From the NCBI GenBank assembly GCA_037039685.1, contig JAWNGF010000001.1:3472001-3536000 (forward strand): 64,000 nt of DNA, written 5' to 3'. Under the pieces are notes generated by a model. The model saw nothing but the letters and a program-made list of their open reading frames with translations, ran no database searches and had not been told where the DNA came from. Both the position numbers and the translations under genes were made by a program. Every line of letters begins with the position of its first letter. Within the stretch, counting starts at the first letter, position 1. Of the stretch, positions 21,667-33,632 are shown in pieces. The DNA comes from Ceratobasidium sp. AG-K. Its lineage: Eukaryota; Basidiomycota; Agaricomycetes; Cantharellales; Ceratobasidiaceae.

Positions 21667-24200
21667 TGGCGAATTATCCGGAAAAGATTTCGCTTTCGTT
21701 ATATATCATCGAACGCTTAAAGCAGCTCGACTGTAAACAAATATTTGGTCTTCCTGGTAGGATTTGATTCCTTGAAGTTCACTTGAGCTCCTTCTGACAC
21801 TCGATATCAAGGCGACTTCAACCTCGAATTCCTAGACTATATAGAGGACGACGATACTTTGCAGTGGGTGGGTAACGCCAACGAGTTGAATGCGGTAAGA
21901 ATATTTTTTAAACTCGTTTGTGTGTTTCTGAACACTCCCACGGTAGGCCTACGCCGCTGATGGATATGCTCGGATTAAGCGATCACTTGCTGTAAGCTGC
22001 CTCTCTGACGGAATTTTATTATATTAAGCACGTATATATGCTAGTGCATCGTTACCACTTATGGCGTGGGGGAGCTTAGCGCATTGAACGGGATGGCAGG
22101 TGCAATGTCTGAGGCAAGTGGCTGAATATCAGTGTGACCTGTATGTACTAAATAGTTTATTCTAGCGTGTTCCCGTACTTCATATTGTCGGTGTTCCTGG
22201 CGAAGGGCTTCAACAAAAACAGTAAGTGAATCCCTCACACGCAAATCTACTTGGTATTAACAAGTTTTCAGTGCACTGCTACATCATACCCTTGGTGACG
22301 GTATTTTCTCCCACTTTTCGAAAATGTCTGCCCCAATTTCTGCGGCTATGGCCAACTTGGTTACTGGTCCTACCGGCACTGATGGCCTGCCTTTCGAAGT
22401 TGACCGAGTACTCCGCGTTGCGCTAGAACAATGCCTCCCAGTGTATATGACCTTCCCGACCAACTTGCACCATGTTAAGGTTCCATCCAGGGGCCTTTTG
22501 ACGCCGCTCCCGCACCCGCACAGTGCGCCGTTGACCCCAGCCATTCTACTCGAAGAGCGTGTCACGGGCGAACAAGCCGACCGCGAACTCGAGCTCGTTG
22601 TCGACGAGATCCAGCGGTTGTTCGAAGCGAGCAACGACCCGATTGTGCTTGTTGATGCTTGCGCCGAACGGTTTGGCGTTGAAAAGGAGGTGGGTTCACT
22701 CATTCTAACACCTTGATGTCTCATTTTCTGACAATACGACAAGGTTGAGAAACTCGTTAGCAGTACTGGCGTCAAATTCTTCACGACACCCATGGCCAAA
22801 GGCGTCCTGGATGAGAGCCACGAACTATTCGGAGGTGTTTATGTTGGTGCAAACTCCTTGCCTGCCGTCAAGGATCTAGTCGAAAAGAGCGACCTTGTCA
22901 TGGCCGTTGGTGCCCTCAAAAGTGACTTTAACAGTGGAAGTTTCTCCTGGGGGATTGATATCAAGGTCAGTAAATAAGTCTGTGAAACCCTGTTTAGGAC
23001 TAATGCCATCTCTGCTTCAAGCACATGGTTGAGCTTCATTCGACTCATACTCAAGTCGGATACGCACACTATCCTAGCGTAAACTTCCGCAGAGTCCTGC
23101 CAGCATTGAACGTTAGGCTAGCGGAAAGTGTCACTAAGCATGGGCCCAAAGGTAAGCAGATGTAAAAGTGTGAGCTCGCCTCAGGGATCTAACGATAATT
23201 TACGATAGTCGGCACCGAGCACAAACAAAAGACTGAAAAGCACGCCGAGGCGCAACAAGCTCAAGCCGCTGAGGGCCCTGCGAAGGAGGTGGCTTCGGAA
23301 GATGCTCAGAGATTTGGAAAGGATTCCATTACCCAGGCGTATCTCTGGCCTCGCATGGGCAAATGGTATCGCGAGAACGACGTAATTGTTTCTGAGACTG
23401 GGTAAGTGGTAATTGCTCAGATTCTACCGGTCCGGTCTGATAGCATGAACGCAGTACTTCGAACTTTGGTATCATTGACGTGCCAGTACCAAAGAACACA
23501 AGCGTAGTTTCTCAGGGTACGTTTCTGATTTGGAGCGTCCGGTTCGAATCATGACTAATTCTGCATAAAGTTCTTTGGGGTTCCATTGGTTACAGTGTTG
23601 GTGCCGCTCTTGGATGCGCACTCGCGGCCAAGGAACAAGGCGACCGCCGTGTGATCCTGTTTGTCGGTGATGGAAGTCTTCAGTTGACCCTTCAAGAGAT
23701 CGGTACAATGATTCGTCATGGACTCAATCCTTACATCTTCGTCCTCAACAACGACGGGTATGAGATTGAGCGGTGAGTGTATGCGCGCTAAATCTGGATA
23801 TGAAGGTTAACTGGTACTCCATCTAGATGCATTCATGGACCAACCCGTGGGTATAACAACATCCAACCCTATAACCACCAACGTAAGCACGGAATATGCT
23901 ATCGTGTTCGTCGAACCTTGTCTAAATCGAACACAGTGCTCCTGCAGCTGCTGTCGAAACCCGATGGCAGCCAGCCGACCAAGTCCTACAAGGTCAAAAC
24001 CCAGGCCGAACTTGACGCATTGTTAGGCGACGAGACATTTAACAAGAGGGAGACCATTCAACTGATCGAACTCATGATGCCGCGCGATGACGTTCCACGG
24101 GCACTTAAAACCCAAGCCCAACTAGTAAGCTCGAATAACAATCATACGAGAAATTATTAAATTTTACTTGTAGACCGCGAAAGCTAATGCTGAGAAGTAA
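21667..24200 (+). CDS. Pyruvate decarboxylase
   Basis: Thiamine-diphosphate enzyme that converts pyruvate to acetaldehyde and CO2 in the cytosol, feeding ethanol fermentation. The N-terminal PYR domain shows [13 protein letters not shown], the catalytic Glu region ([16 protein letters not shown]) and [20 protein letters not shown], followed by HIVGVPG and the active-site His pair in [10 protein letters not shown]. The C-terminal PP domain has [13 protein letters not shown] and the ThDP/Mg2+ motif [13 protein letters not shown]...NNDGYEIE. The product ends KANAEK. About a dozen introns of 50-60 nt interrupt it. One, at 22114-22165, has a GC donor (GAG|GCAAGT) and is needed to join AMSE to RVPVLHIVG. 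Between the middle and PP domains is an Ala/Glu/Lys-rich stretch of about 40 residues ([18 protein letters not shown]). All catalytic residues I can check are present. Confidence 0.95.
22114..22165 (+). other. GC-AG intron in pyruvate decarboxylase
   Basis: A 52-nt intron with donor GAG|GCAAGT, branch-like tactaaa and acceptor TCTAG. Exons on both sides are in phase 0 and join conserved residues of the enzyme. Confidence 0.88.
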
Positions 24201-24384
24201 TTTGAACCATTCTGCTGCCGAATCTTGCTCTCCCAATGTATTCTACTGTAACTTGTTATCCATGCCCTATCAATTACAAATTAAGGTCATGTGATATATT
24301 TGTTGCCAACCCAGCGCTCACTTTGGATTAACCTACAGTACGCGCGTCCTACCAACGCGTCAGCCCGGTACAGCATTTCAAAAG

Positions 24385-24392
24385 TATATAAG
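24385..24392 (+). promoter_or_regulatory. TATA box-like element of the Blm10 gene
   Basis: The sequence tatataag lies 41 bp before the start codon at 24433. This is close for a fungal TATA box and would give a very short 5' UTR, so it may instead be chance. Confidence 0.35.
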
Positions 24393-24432
24393 CCCTAAAT
24401 CACCTAAATTCACCCTGAATTAGTCTCCCACC

Positions 24433-27400
24433 ATGCCTGACACGTCTACCGATGATCGCCCCAATGACAATTCTGAGCTTGCGAAAGTCGATGTGTATCG
24501 GGCACACCTCCCATACGAGACAGAGACCCCGGAAGAAATGAACAAGATACTGGAAACTATAGTAGCTCGAATCGTCATGTGTGTTCAAGCCAAGGAGTGG
24601 GAAATGCTTGGGAACTGGAACCATCGATTGCAAGGGTCAGCGTGTTTATCCTCTCCAATGGGATAGACGACTGAAACGTTTAATCTAATAGATGGATGTC
24701 ACTAAAATATCCTCTGCCACGCAAGACTCGCGCTCGCTTAGCGAAGCTATACTATGGCTTGTGTCGTGAGTCGAAGCTTACATGCTCGGCCACTCAGCGC
24801 TCTGGAGATTAACTCATCTTGATTGGCCTTCCAGTTCTCCCAGGGATCGAACCTAGCCGCTACCAAGAATGGGCAGACCACTTAGCCCAACTCATTTACG
24901 TGAAAGCCGGTCATAAATTACGTCTAGAACTTGATGAGTTGCAGCTCGACTGGCTTCCGCTATGGCGGCGCTGTCAGCGGGAGATTTGGCCATCCCAGCG
25001 TGCGGCGGACTCGAGGTGATTAGCATACTTTATCGTTGACACTACCACAATTTGACTAATCGAACATGCTATGTAGCCGAAATGTCATGAATGTCCTGTT
25101 GTATGTGGCTGAGGCGAGCCGAATCTACTTTCCTCCTTCGGAAACTCCCAAGATGCTGGAGACTTTTATCCCGCTAGTCACACAAGATGTAAGTCTGCGT
25201 GTTGTGAAAGGCTGTGAAAGCATACTCAATCTGTCGCACAAGTCGATTCAAACCATGATAATCGTTATCACGTCATTCATCTCCCCAAGTCACCCAGAAG
25301 TCTATATGCCGGCGTTGTTTAAGATATGGGAGGCATTCAACTCGACGGTTGTTGATGATAGATTAATCCATGTGATGGGGAGTCTTGCCGAGGAACACTG
25401 TGCGGGAAAGCAGGGGAGATGGGGAGATGGTGGGGTGGAAAGGCGAGACATAGGAATATTTACGGAACAAGAATGGACACTTTTGATGTCTAAATGCTTG
25501 GGTAGTATGCGTAGGTGGCACCCCAGACTCGCTTTGACCAAGCTAACCTGTTGATTTAGATGTTCCCGTCGGGCCTAGTCAGGTGTGTTACTTCCTTGCC
25601 TGACAACCACGTCGTTGCTGAGGGGGTCTAGGCTCAAAGCACGACTGGCTCCCATGCGGACAAATCAACTAGACAGCCCACCAAAGTAAAGAAAAACGAT
25701 AGTCGAACTCGTAAGCGAGCTACCAGCTAGTAGTTTGCCGTTGTCTGACAAGTGTTGATAGAATCCCTCGCCGTGCTACTCGTTTATTCCATGGCGCTCG
25801 ATGGCCCAGTGAGGGAGCAAGATTCATCGACCGGACATATTGCCGGTTCGCGCGCACTCGAATCTCTCGATAAGCTCATTACGAGTGTCGAAAGCTTCTT
25901 CCATCCAAGTAATGCCGGACAGTGGACGCTGCTTGTAAGCAGAGGCAGAGTTCACATATAAACAGGCTTCTAACCGCGCGTACAGCTCGTTTCATTTCTT
26001 CAACGTATCACCTATGAGTTCAACCGCCGATGGTACGAGGAGGCTGGCCCAAAATGCAAAACCCCCAAGGTGTGCTTTGGGTATGTGGCGCGTGCCTACG
26101 AAGCTAACTTCGGAACCTTCAGGAATGGAGGCTCACTCAGCCAATCCGACACGCGTTCGTAAATATACTCAAAACTCCTGCGTTGCTGGCAATCTTTTCC
26201 AAGGACCAAATGGCTTCGTCGTTTGCACAAGGTTCTCTGAAGAGTATGATGATGCTCGAACCTCAACTACTGATGCCTGATATCCTTGAGCGCGCATACA
26301 ACAGCCTAGAAAGTGTCAATGAAACACACAGGACCACCGTTGTTATGAATTCGCTAACTGGCATTGCTATGCCTCTGGCTTCGTCACACCATTGGCTTGG
26401 GGGACAGGTGAGTTACTAGTAGTACCATCGGACCTGTACTAAAAATGGTTGTGAAGAAACACATTGTTCCTTTGCTCGAATTAACTATCCCTGGGATTGA
26501 CTTGAACGATCCTGGAAAGACGGTTTGTGGTAGGTTGCGTAGGTTTCGAAGTACCCTTGAATATTACTAACTTGGGCTGGGTGCAGCATGTTTGCTCATC
26601 GTGTCGTTGTTGCAATATGTCAAAGTCGGAGATTTAACCCAATATGAGGCCCCACCTGTGGTCGAGACCTCTGATAGCCGAATCAGTGCGAACCAAGACC
26701 TACCGCCGGGACCCTTTACGCCCATGGGTGCGGAGGAAGAGGATAGCCTTACTCGGCAGAGTACAGGTGCATTTTCTGGTAGGTGTAAGTTGCCTTAACG
26801 ACTTGATGAGTGCTGACTAGTATGGGCTAGATTGGGTAAGTTTCGCCGTACACCTCTGCAATTAATTCTCAGCCGGGACTAGATCACTAGTTTCTTCCGT
26901 CGCGTATTTCATCTGCTTGAAAACCTACCGGAGGAGGGATCGAACAAGAAAACTGGCGGCAAGTCAGAAGGTAAGCACACGGGACACCTTAAAGTTATTT
27001 TTGTTTACCATTACACCTGTAGAACAAGTGCTGAAGGCATTGCGAAGCGCGCTCGATGTCGTCACCTATCATCTCTCGGACGCTATGTTCGACTTGGTAC
27101 TCAAAGTTGTGTTCGATTATGCGTCAACCAACGCACGCGCCAACTCGATTCGTGCGTTCGGATATATAGTTGCATGCTTGTCTCGAGCACGCCCCAAGGA
27201 TACATTAGCCAAATTCTTACCTCACTGCATACGCCAAGTAGAAATAGAACTGGCAGCTGGAGCTTCTTCTGTACGCACAACTTCAGTCCACACAATCATT
27301 TCTTCCGACACGACGCTGCTTTGGAATATGACGATTTTGCGTGGCCTACTTGGCTATGGCGGACCGGAGGTAAGCTTTGTTGTCGATACAGTGAATTGGT

Positions 27401-30400
27401 ACTTATACTTGACGATTCTATTAGTTGCTGAATCACAAAGAAGACATTATTAAGCTCTTTAGGCTCCTTATTCAACACTGCTACAACGAGCGAGGGTACT
27501 CCGGGACAGGACGCATCATTTCAAAAGTCATGCATACGCTCACCTCAATATATCCCTTGCACAGTTACTTCTTAAACTCCGAGGACTGGTTCAAGCCCGA
27601 TATGGACGAAGCTCATAATCGTAAATGGGGCACTGCTATGGAGGCGAAGGACGTGGTATTGGAATGGCACGTTCCTTCAGCTGACGAAATCGACTTTGTG
27701 ATCCAGATTCTAGATCAAATTGTCCAACCTTCCGTCGACGCTTTCAATGCAGCAATCGACGCACCTGATTCACAGCGAGATGGAGTTTGGCGTAATGACA
27801 TGTGCCGGTGAGTTAACTGAGATGCACACAGCTCAGGCTAGGTGTTTATAAATTGATTGGGTAACAGACATCTCCACCTGATACGATCCACCTGGAGTGG
27901 CCTGGCAACAATGTGGGTACTTTATCTCACTTAAGAATCTCACTAATATATTCCTCACGATAGCATTTCGATTGATAAGACTCGTAGCCCAAACCCGCTC
28001 TTGGAGGAAGCGGTTGAAACAGAAGAACTCATTCCTCAGGCACTTTCTGTCAAGTCTGGCTTTGCCCTTCAAGACCCAGCAGATCCACGTTACCAGAAGG
28101 TCTTGGCTCACCGTGCACAATTTGGCGAACTCTTGCATCGCGCGAGCGAGGCCTTGAAGAGCGCAGATACTGAAGACCACATTGATTTGGTCATGTCGGT
28201 GTTGCGTGGCGTTGATACATATCTTCTCGACTATGCTGTAACACGAGATACATATGCTGGTGTCGCAAAGCAGTACGACGTGTCGAAACAGCTCACTCGG
28301 CTACACGCGAAACAAAAGGCATTCCCAAGGCTCGTATGGATTAAACGTGCCCAGTCATATCACGCTCTTCGGTGGTAAGTTGTCATAGTTACATTAACGG
28401 TCCTTAGTAATGTTTCTTTCCTTCAGCCATTTCGCCTCGATGTACCAGCGTCGTTCGGAGTTGGACGACAAAATCATGTGGGTATAATTGATCCCTCCGT
28501 TCCTACGAATATATTAAAATATACATAACAGAAACGACCTGTTCGATTTTTCGGTGTCGGCATACACCCGGATCCGACGTCAGGCACAGGCCGTACTTCA
28601 CGTGGCGGTCGGCGTACGTACCTATAACATGTATGTAATGAGTTATCTAACTTTCCATGCAGTACTTCGTCCGATCCACACGTATGATCATGTCCCGTGC
28701 GTTTGAAGAGCTGGATAAACAAGTCAAGCTTGAGAAGGCAAGTGACCCGGACAGGATGAAGGGAGCTCTCCACGTTGTTTGGAACAAAGCCATCAGTACG
28801 TCGGTTACTTTAACCATTGAATTATTCGTTTGACTTTGATTTTAGTTAGCTGGGTAGCGTCGCGTAAGCTCTCAGGTTGGACTGTATGCGCTACACACTG
28901 ATTGATAGAGAACAGGTAGCGACTACCGAGGTCCTTTTCTTCTTGCTATCATGGCTTGTCAAAGCCAGGACAAGGTATGGAAAATAGATGATTGGCCAAA
29001 TGACACTCTAACGTTTTGGCGCCTAGCTATCGATCCAAAAGGCAAGGATATATGCCCTTGCGTAACTACGACTGACGTTTCCTTATTATAGACTGTTGCG
29101 GCGTTGATTAACGATGGTGAGAAAGAATCAGTAAATAAGAAGATACTGTGTTAACGAGTTTATAGTTGTTCCCAAACTGGTTCCTGAGCTTTTCGAGACT
29201 TACTCCTTGACGCATGAAGACAGCAGCTTGGAGGGCATCCTTCAGGAGCTTCGAGACGAAAGTTTCACCTCTAATGATCATAAACTAGTGAACCGTGTGG
29301 TTCTTAAGCGCAGGAATCGAATCTCACGACACAATAGAGATTACGCTGCAATGACCTCGGAGATCGCGCAGCTATGCCTAAAACCGCATACACATGTTAG
29401 TATATACGACACACTTTGAGCGATACACTAACATTTTCCTTCGCACTATCAAGTGGCGTTATCTTCAATTTGGTTTGCGGGTGCTCTCTGCTACTCTGCG
29501 GAAGGATCATGTCCCGTCTAAAGTCGTAGTTCAAGCCTTTGCAAGTAACTCCACATCGGATTTCGCCACGCTTAGGTGGTACGCGCAACGGTTAGTCCTT
29601 GGCTCAGTATACTTACCTAGCAATCTCAAATCCTTGCAGAGCTATCGTAAAGCTCATGAAACACATCAAGATACGGACTTACTCTCCAAATGATGTCTAT
29701 GGGCCACTCGTCAATCCACTCCATCGCCAAATTCAAATCCAAAATGGCTCTGATCTCCTCGAAGGCTTGCGAGCCCCATGCTTGTACGGCGATCAGTCAA
29801 CGTGAGTGTATTTTTGGTTCGATTTTAGCGTAAACTGATTACAATTCTTTCAAAAAATTAGTCTCCTTGTCGACTGGATAGACCATACTGGTTTTATTGC
29901 CTGGGCACCCAGCATCAAATCATACGTGATGCCGCCCGATAATGGGATCCTCGCGTGGGATCCTGAATCTAGTGACGCGCTCCATGTCATTGAGGAAACC
30001 ATCACGACGACGCCATTCTGGGAGAAGCTTGGGCAGCTATACTCGCAAGAAAGTGCAAGGGGAAACTCTTCCATTGAGGTCAGGGTAGATAACATTGATT
30101 TTGTCAAAACGTTGTTCAAGGTCTGTCGACAATTATGCCTTGATATTATTCTGGTAACTAAGCAAATCAGATGTTCGGAGCCCTGCCATTAGAGGCAATG
30201 CTCAATACGGCTGAGGACTTGTGGAAAGATGACGACAAATTCAAACAAAGGGCTGCGGCTGTAAGTGCTCAGTGGTCGGCATAGGAACAGCTATAACCCC
30301 TTTTCAGGAATTCTTGGCTGGCGCAATGCGCGGTAGCAAGCATTGGCCTAGGCCCGCCCACACACAGCTCTGGTCGTGGATTGAAGAGCGACTACCTCTA

Positions 30401-32301
30401 ATGTTTGAGCGTATCAAGCCTGATACACTGCGAATTTGGGAAGGAATGCTTTCGGTGGGTAGTATTAGCCTTGGGTTCATTCCAAATCTGACTCGCATAC
30501 AGACTCAGATCAGCAAGAGGGACCCCCGTCGTCACCCCGGGTTGATTGATTTTATCAAGGGTTTGCCTATAGACTTCGACAACGAGAGCGCGTTTTACGG
30601 TATGTGATCCGTATACCGTGTAATGGAATAACAAACTTATCCTTGACAGTGAACAAAACCATTACTATGCGTTGTATCATCGCGGAGGAGTTGGGATCAC
30701 AGCTTGACAATTGGATTGACGAATATCTTGTGACGCTCTTTGACCATGTTGACAATATTCACTCGGAAGTAAGTTCTACCTCAAGGCCCAATGAGGAATC
30801 TTTTAATGCGATATTTTACCCAGATTCGATCCGCAATCGCACAAAATATACATTCTATCAAGCAGACCCAGGTAGGATCGTTTAGATTTATTCAGCCAAG
30901 CCCAACTAATGAATCATTTTAGTGGCACCCTCGTTACGATTCGGTGTCTGAATTCCTAGATGCTTGCCGTAACGAAGTCGACCCATTGCAGCTTCGCCGG
31001 ACTGCGCATATAGACAAGATCGAGGCATTGGTTTCGCAGTTCCCACAATGGCGATTAGAGCGACTTCCTCCACCTAGGGTAGGTCCGCGTGCATACAGCG
31101 CTCCAACTCTGATGTTCTGTTTTTTCAGGTAAACCAATCTCAATACGACAAATGCGGATTGACCGTGTTGCAATGGGTTTGGTCCGCTGGCCATAGTTCA
31201 TCCGCACCATCAGTGTTTCCCTATGTGATGCCTCTCCTGCCTGAAATGCTCCAGGTTTGTGAGTTTATGTCAGCACAGTCACCGGCTGCTAACATGACAC
31301 AGATGAGCAACTTGAACGATAGCTCCGAGCTGATGATGTACAGGTGCGTATCCTGTCATTTTAGGGACTGCGTACTGATCTACTGAATTAGTAATGCCGT
31401 TCTGTACCTTCTGTCTGCGATAACTCCGCCTCTGGACTTTGTCGAGCCAATCGTCGATGCATTGATTCTGGCAGTCACATCTTCTCCAGTAAGTGATTAA
31501 ACATCTACTCTCAACGCAGAGTAGCAATTCAAAAAAAAAAATTAAAAAAATTTCAGCTCTGGCGCGTCCGCCTGAATGCATTGCCCATTCTTCAAGTGTT
31601 CTAGTAAGTCCAACCCAGCTTTACCAACACCTGATACTTACTTCATGATCTCAGCTTCAGAAATCTTCCGTCAATGACTGACGAAATCATCACTCGAATC
31701 GTTGACGTATTGCTGGACTGCCTCAAAGACGACAATGTTGAGGTTCGACAGATGGCAGCCAAGACCCTTGCTGGACTGTTGCGATGCTCCAAGCGAAGCA
31801 AAATACCCGAGCTGAAGGTAGGATGTGATCCTAAATGCTACACGTTGAGTTTGACCATTGCATCAGAACCGATTCGTTCGAATCGTCAAGCGGGTCAAGC
31901 TGCCCGACCGCAAGGACCCTGGGTACGGCGAAGCACTCCGAAATTTGCACTCGGCCGTCCTTGGGCTATGCAGCTTGATCGACGTTTATCCGTACTCTGT
32001 AGAGAAATGGATGCCACCTCTTTGCGAAGTACTTGCTCGTCACACATATGACCCTGCCCCCATATCGACAACTATTCGCAAGTGCGCGAGCGATTTCAAA
32101 AAGTCGCATACAGTCAGTATTCGCTCATCTATGCGTGGTGAAAGCTCATCTTTTTGGTAGGATACCTGGCACATCGATCAACTCTTGTTTGACGAAGACC
32201 AAGCTGCTGCATTCGCGACCATGTTGTCTGGTACCTCGTATTGTGAGTTTCGGTTCGAAGCGGAAGCACCCCTGCTCACAAGTCCAAATTTAGACGCATA
32301 A
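24433..32301 (+). CDS. BLM10: Proteasome activator Blm10/PA200 (PSME4)
   Basis: Giant HEAT-repeat ring protein that caps the 20S proteasome core and opens its gate. The gene spans 7.9 kb in some thirty or more short exons; I estimate about 1,900 residues. The N-terminus has the family pattern YRAHLPYETETPEEMN, then LELDELQLDWLPLWRRC. Middle and C-terminal exons contain HEAT-like helices, for example SMTDEIITRIVDVLLDCL followed by DDNVEVRQMAAKTLAGLLRC. The end is decisive: ...WHIDQLLFDEDQAAAFATML then GTSY, where the exon stops inside a codon at 32242. A 51-nt intron and a last exon of only 8 nt (32294-32301) complete Tyr-Ala-stop. The product therefore ends Tyr-Tyr-Ala, the hydrophobic-Tyr-X tail that docks into the proteasome alpha ring and is also the end of yeast Blm10. 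I did not verify every internal splice site. Confidence 0.92.
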
Positions 32302-32672
32302 ATTCTGACTGGAGTAATGTAAAAGTAGAAACGCCGAATGTATACATGTTATCTCGCCCACCGCTGCTGATTTCAGGGATATTCGGGTCCTATCAAGTCT
32401 GGAATTCTAGATGCCAACCTAGCTTACAGGTTGCGCTCATCGGTCTCGGTCATCGTTGGCCACCTCCCTGACGGTGGCTGTACTTACCAGCCTTAAATTA
32501 GTAACACTCGCCATACCCGGGACCGCTCATATCACAACATTGAGGGACATCTTTTTCGGAACTGCGTAATGCCGGGGGACGAATTCCGCGTGTGTCTGAG
32601 TTTGCTTGCGACAGCAGAGGGTATATCAGTTAGGCGCAAGAGGGCAAGGACACGGGCACCCTCACTCAACCC
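32302..32672. other. Spacer between Blm10 and the peroxygenase gene
   Basis: About 370 bp containing the 3' end of the Blm10 transcript and the promoter of the peroxygenase. An open reading frame extends upstream of 32673 for some codons, but no signal-peptide-like sequence is visible. No other feature is recognised. Confidence 0.5.
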
Positions 32673-33455
32673 ATGGACGCTCGAGCAGGACACGGATTTC
32701 AACCCGCGTCGGCGGGAGACAGTCGCTCGCCCTGCCCGGCGCTAAATGCAGCAGCAAACCATAGCTACCTGTGAGATTATCACTAACTTCCGGATTATTC
32801 AACTAACCCTAGCTCAGCCCGCACTCGGGCAAGGATATAGGGATTTGGCAACTAACCCAGGCCCTGCACGATCTATATGCACTAAGCTACCCACTCGCAT
32901 TGTTCCTCTCACTCGGCGGAATCCTGATCTGCGGCACATGGGGTAAACTTGACCTCAGTCAGCTCTCCAAACACAACCGAATTGAACACGACGCGAGTCT
33001 AGTGCACGTCGACTATAGCGAAGGGGACTACACTCAAGTATCCCCGCCCCTCGTCGAGGAGCTGGTGGCCTATGCGACTGACGGGCGTGGGTTGACGATG
33101 AGTGACTTTGCCAAGGCCCGAGCGAGGCGCGAGTTACGGCCCACGGTTAAGATTGATGCGCTTCATACTCGGATCGCGCGAGGCGAGAGTGCGTTGAGTG
33201 TCATGGTCATGGGTCACGGCCAAGCCATGCCGGTCGATGCGGCAAGGACTTGGTTTGGCGAAGAACGGTTGCCCAAGGGGTGGGAGCCGCGTGGAAAGTT
33301 GGTGAGCGCATGTAATGAGGTCATTTCGTCGCGCAATATTCTCACCCTTGTTATGCGTGGTGTAGGGGCTGCTGCAGTTTGCGGGGATAAACCGCTCGTT
33401 CGACACCATGGTTGAGGAAGTGAAAGTCAAACTAAGTGAAAAGCGGGCGGATTAA
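32673..33455 (+). CDS. Short unspecific peroxygenase / chloroperoxidase-like heme-thiolate enzyme
   Basis: Predicted heme-thiolate peroxidase that uses H2O2 to oxygenate or halogenate organic compounds. Three exons (32673-32770, 32818-33301, 33366-33455) give 224 codons (223 aa), typical of the short family. The heme-ligating Cys lies in SPCPALNAAANHSYLP, followed by HSGKDIG. Next are WGKLDLSQLSKHN and the distal motif EHDASL (the short-type E-H-D), then ARGESALSVMVMG and ERLPKGWEP with the conserved Glu/Arg. The C-terminus (GLLQFAGINRSFDTM) is recovered only by splicing out 33302-33365. The start at 32673 (MDARAGHGFQPAS) leaves no signal peptide, unlike secreted members; a missed upstream exon could supply one. 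It is followed convergently by the Utp4 gene. Confidence 0.88.
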
Positions 33456-33632
33456 TAGCATATTTATCTTCACATTTGTACCATAAACAAACACCTGGCT
33501 CAATGGACATCGTTTATCATCCAACTGACGAGAGATCTTCACCACAGCGTATAATTTACTAATAGAGCAACGCAATACAAATCACTCCTGACAGCTCTGG
33601 CCATTTCCGGCCTTTTATAGTAAGCCCAAAGA

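Noticed and set aside
23541..23555. T-arm-like ggttcgaatc suggesting a tRNA
   Set aside because: It lies inside an intron of pyruvate decarboxylase and no acceptor stem, D-arm or anticodon arm can be formed around it.
31529..31552. A-rich run as a possible retroelement poly(A) tail
   Set aside because: It lies in an intron of the Blm10 gene just before its acceptor, with no flanking duplication or reverse-transcriptase remnant.
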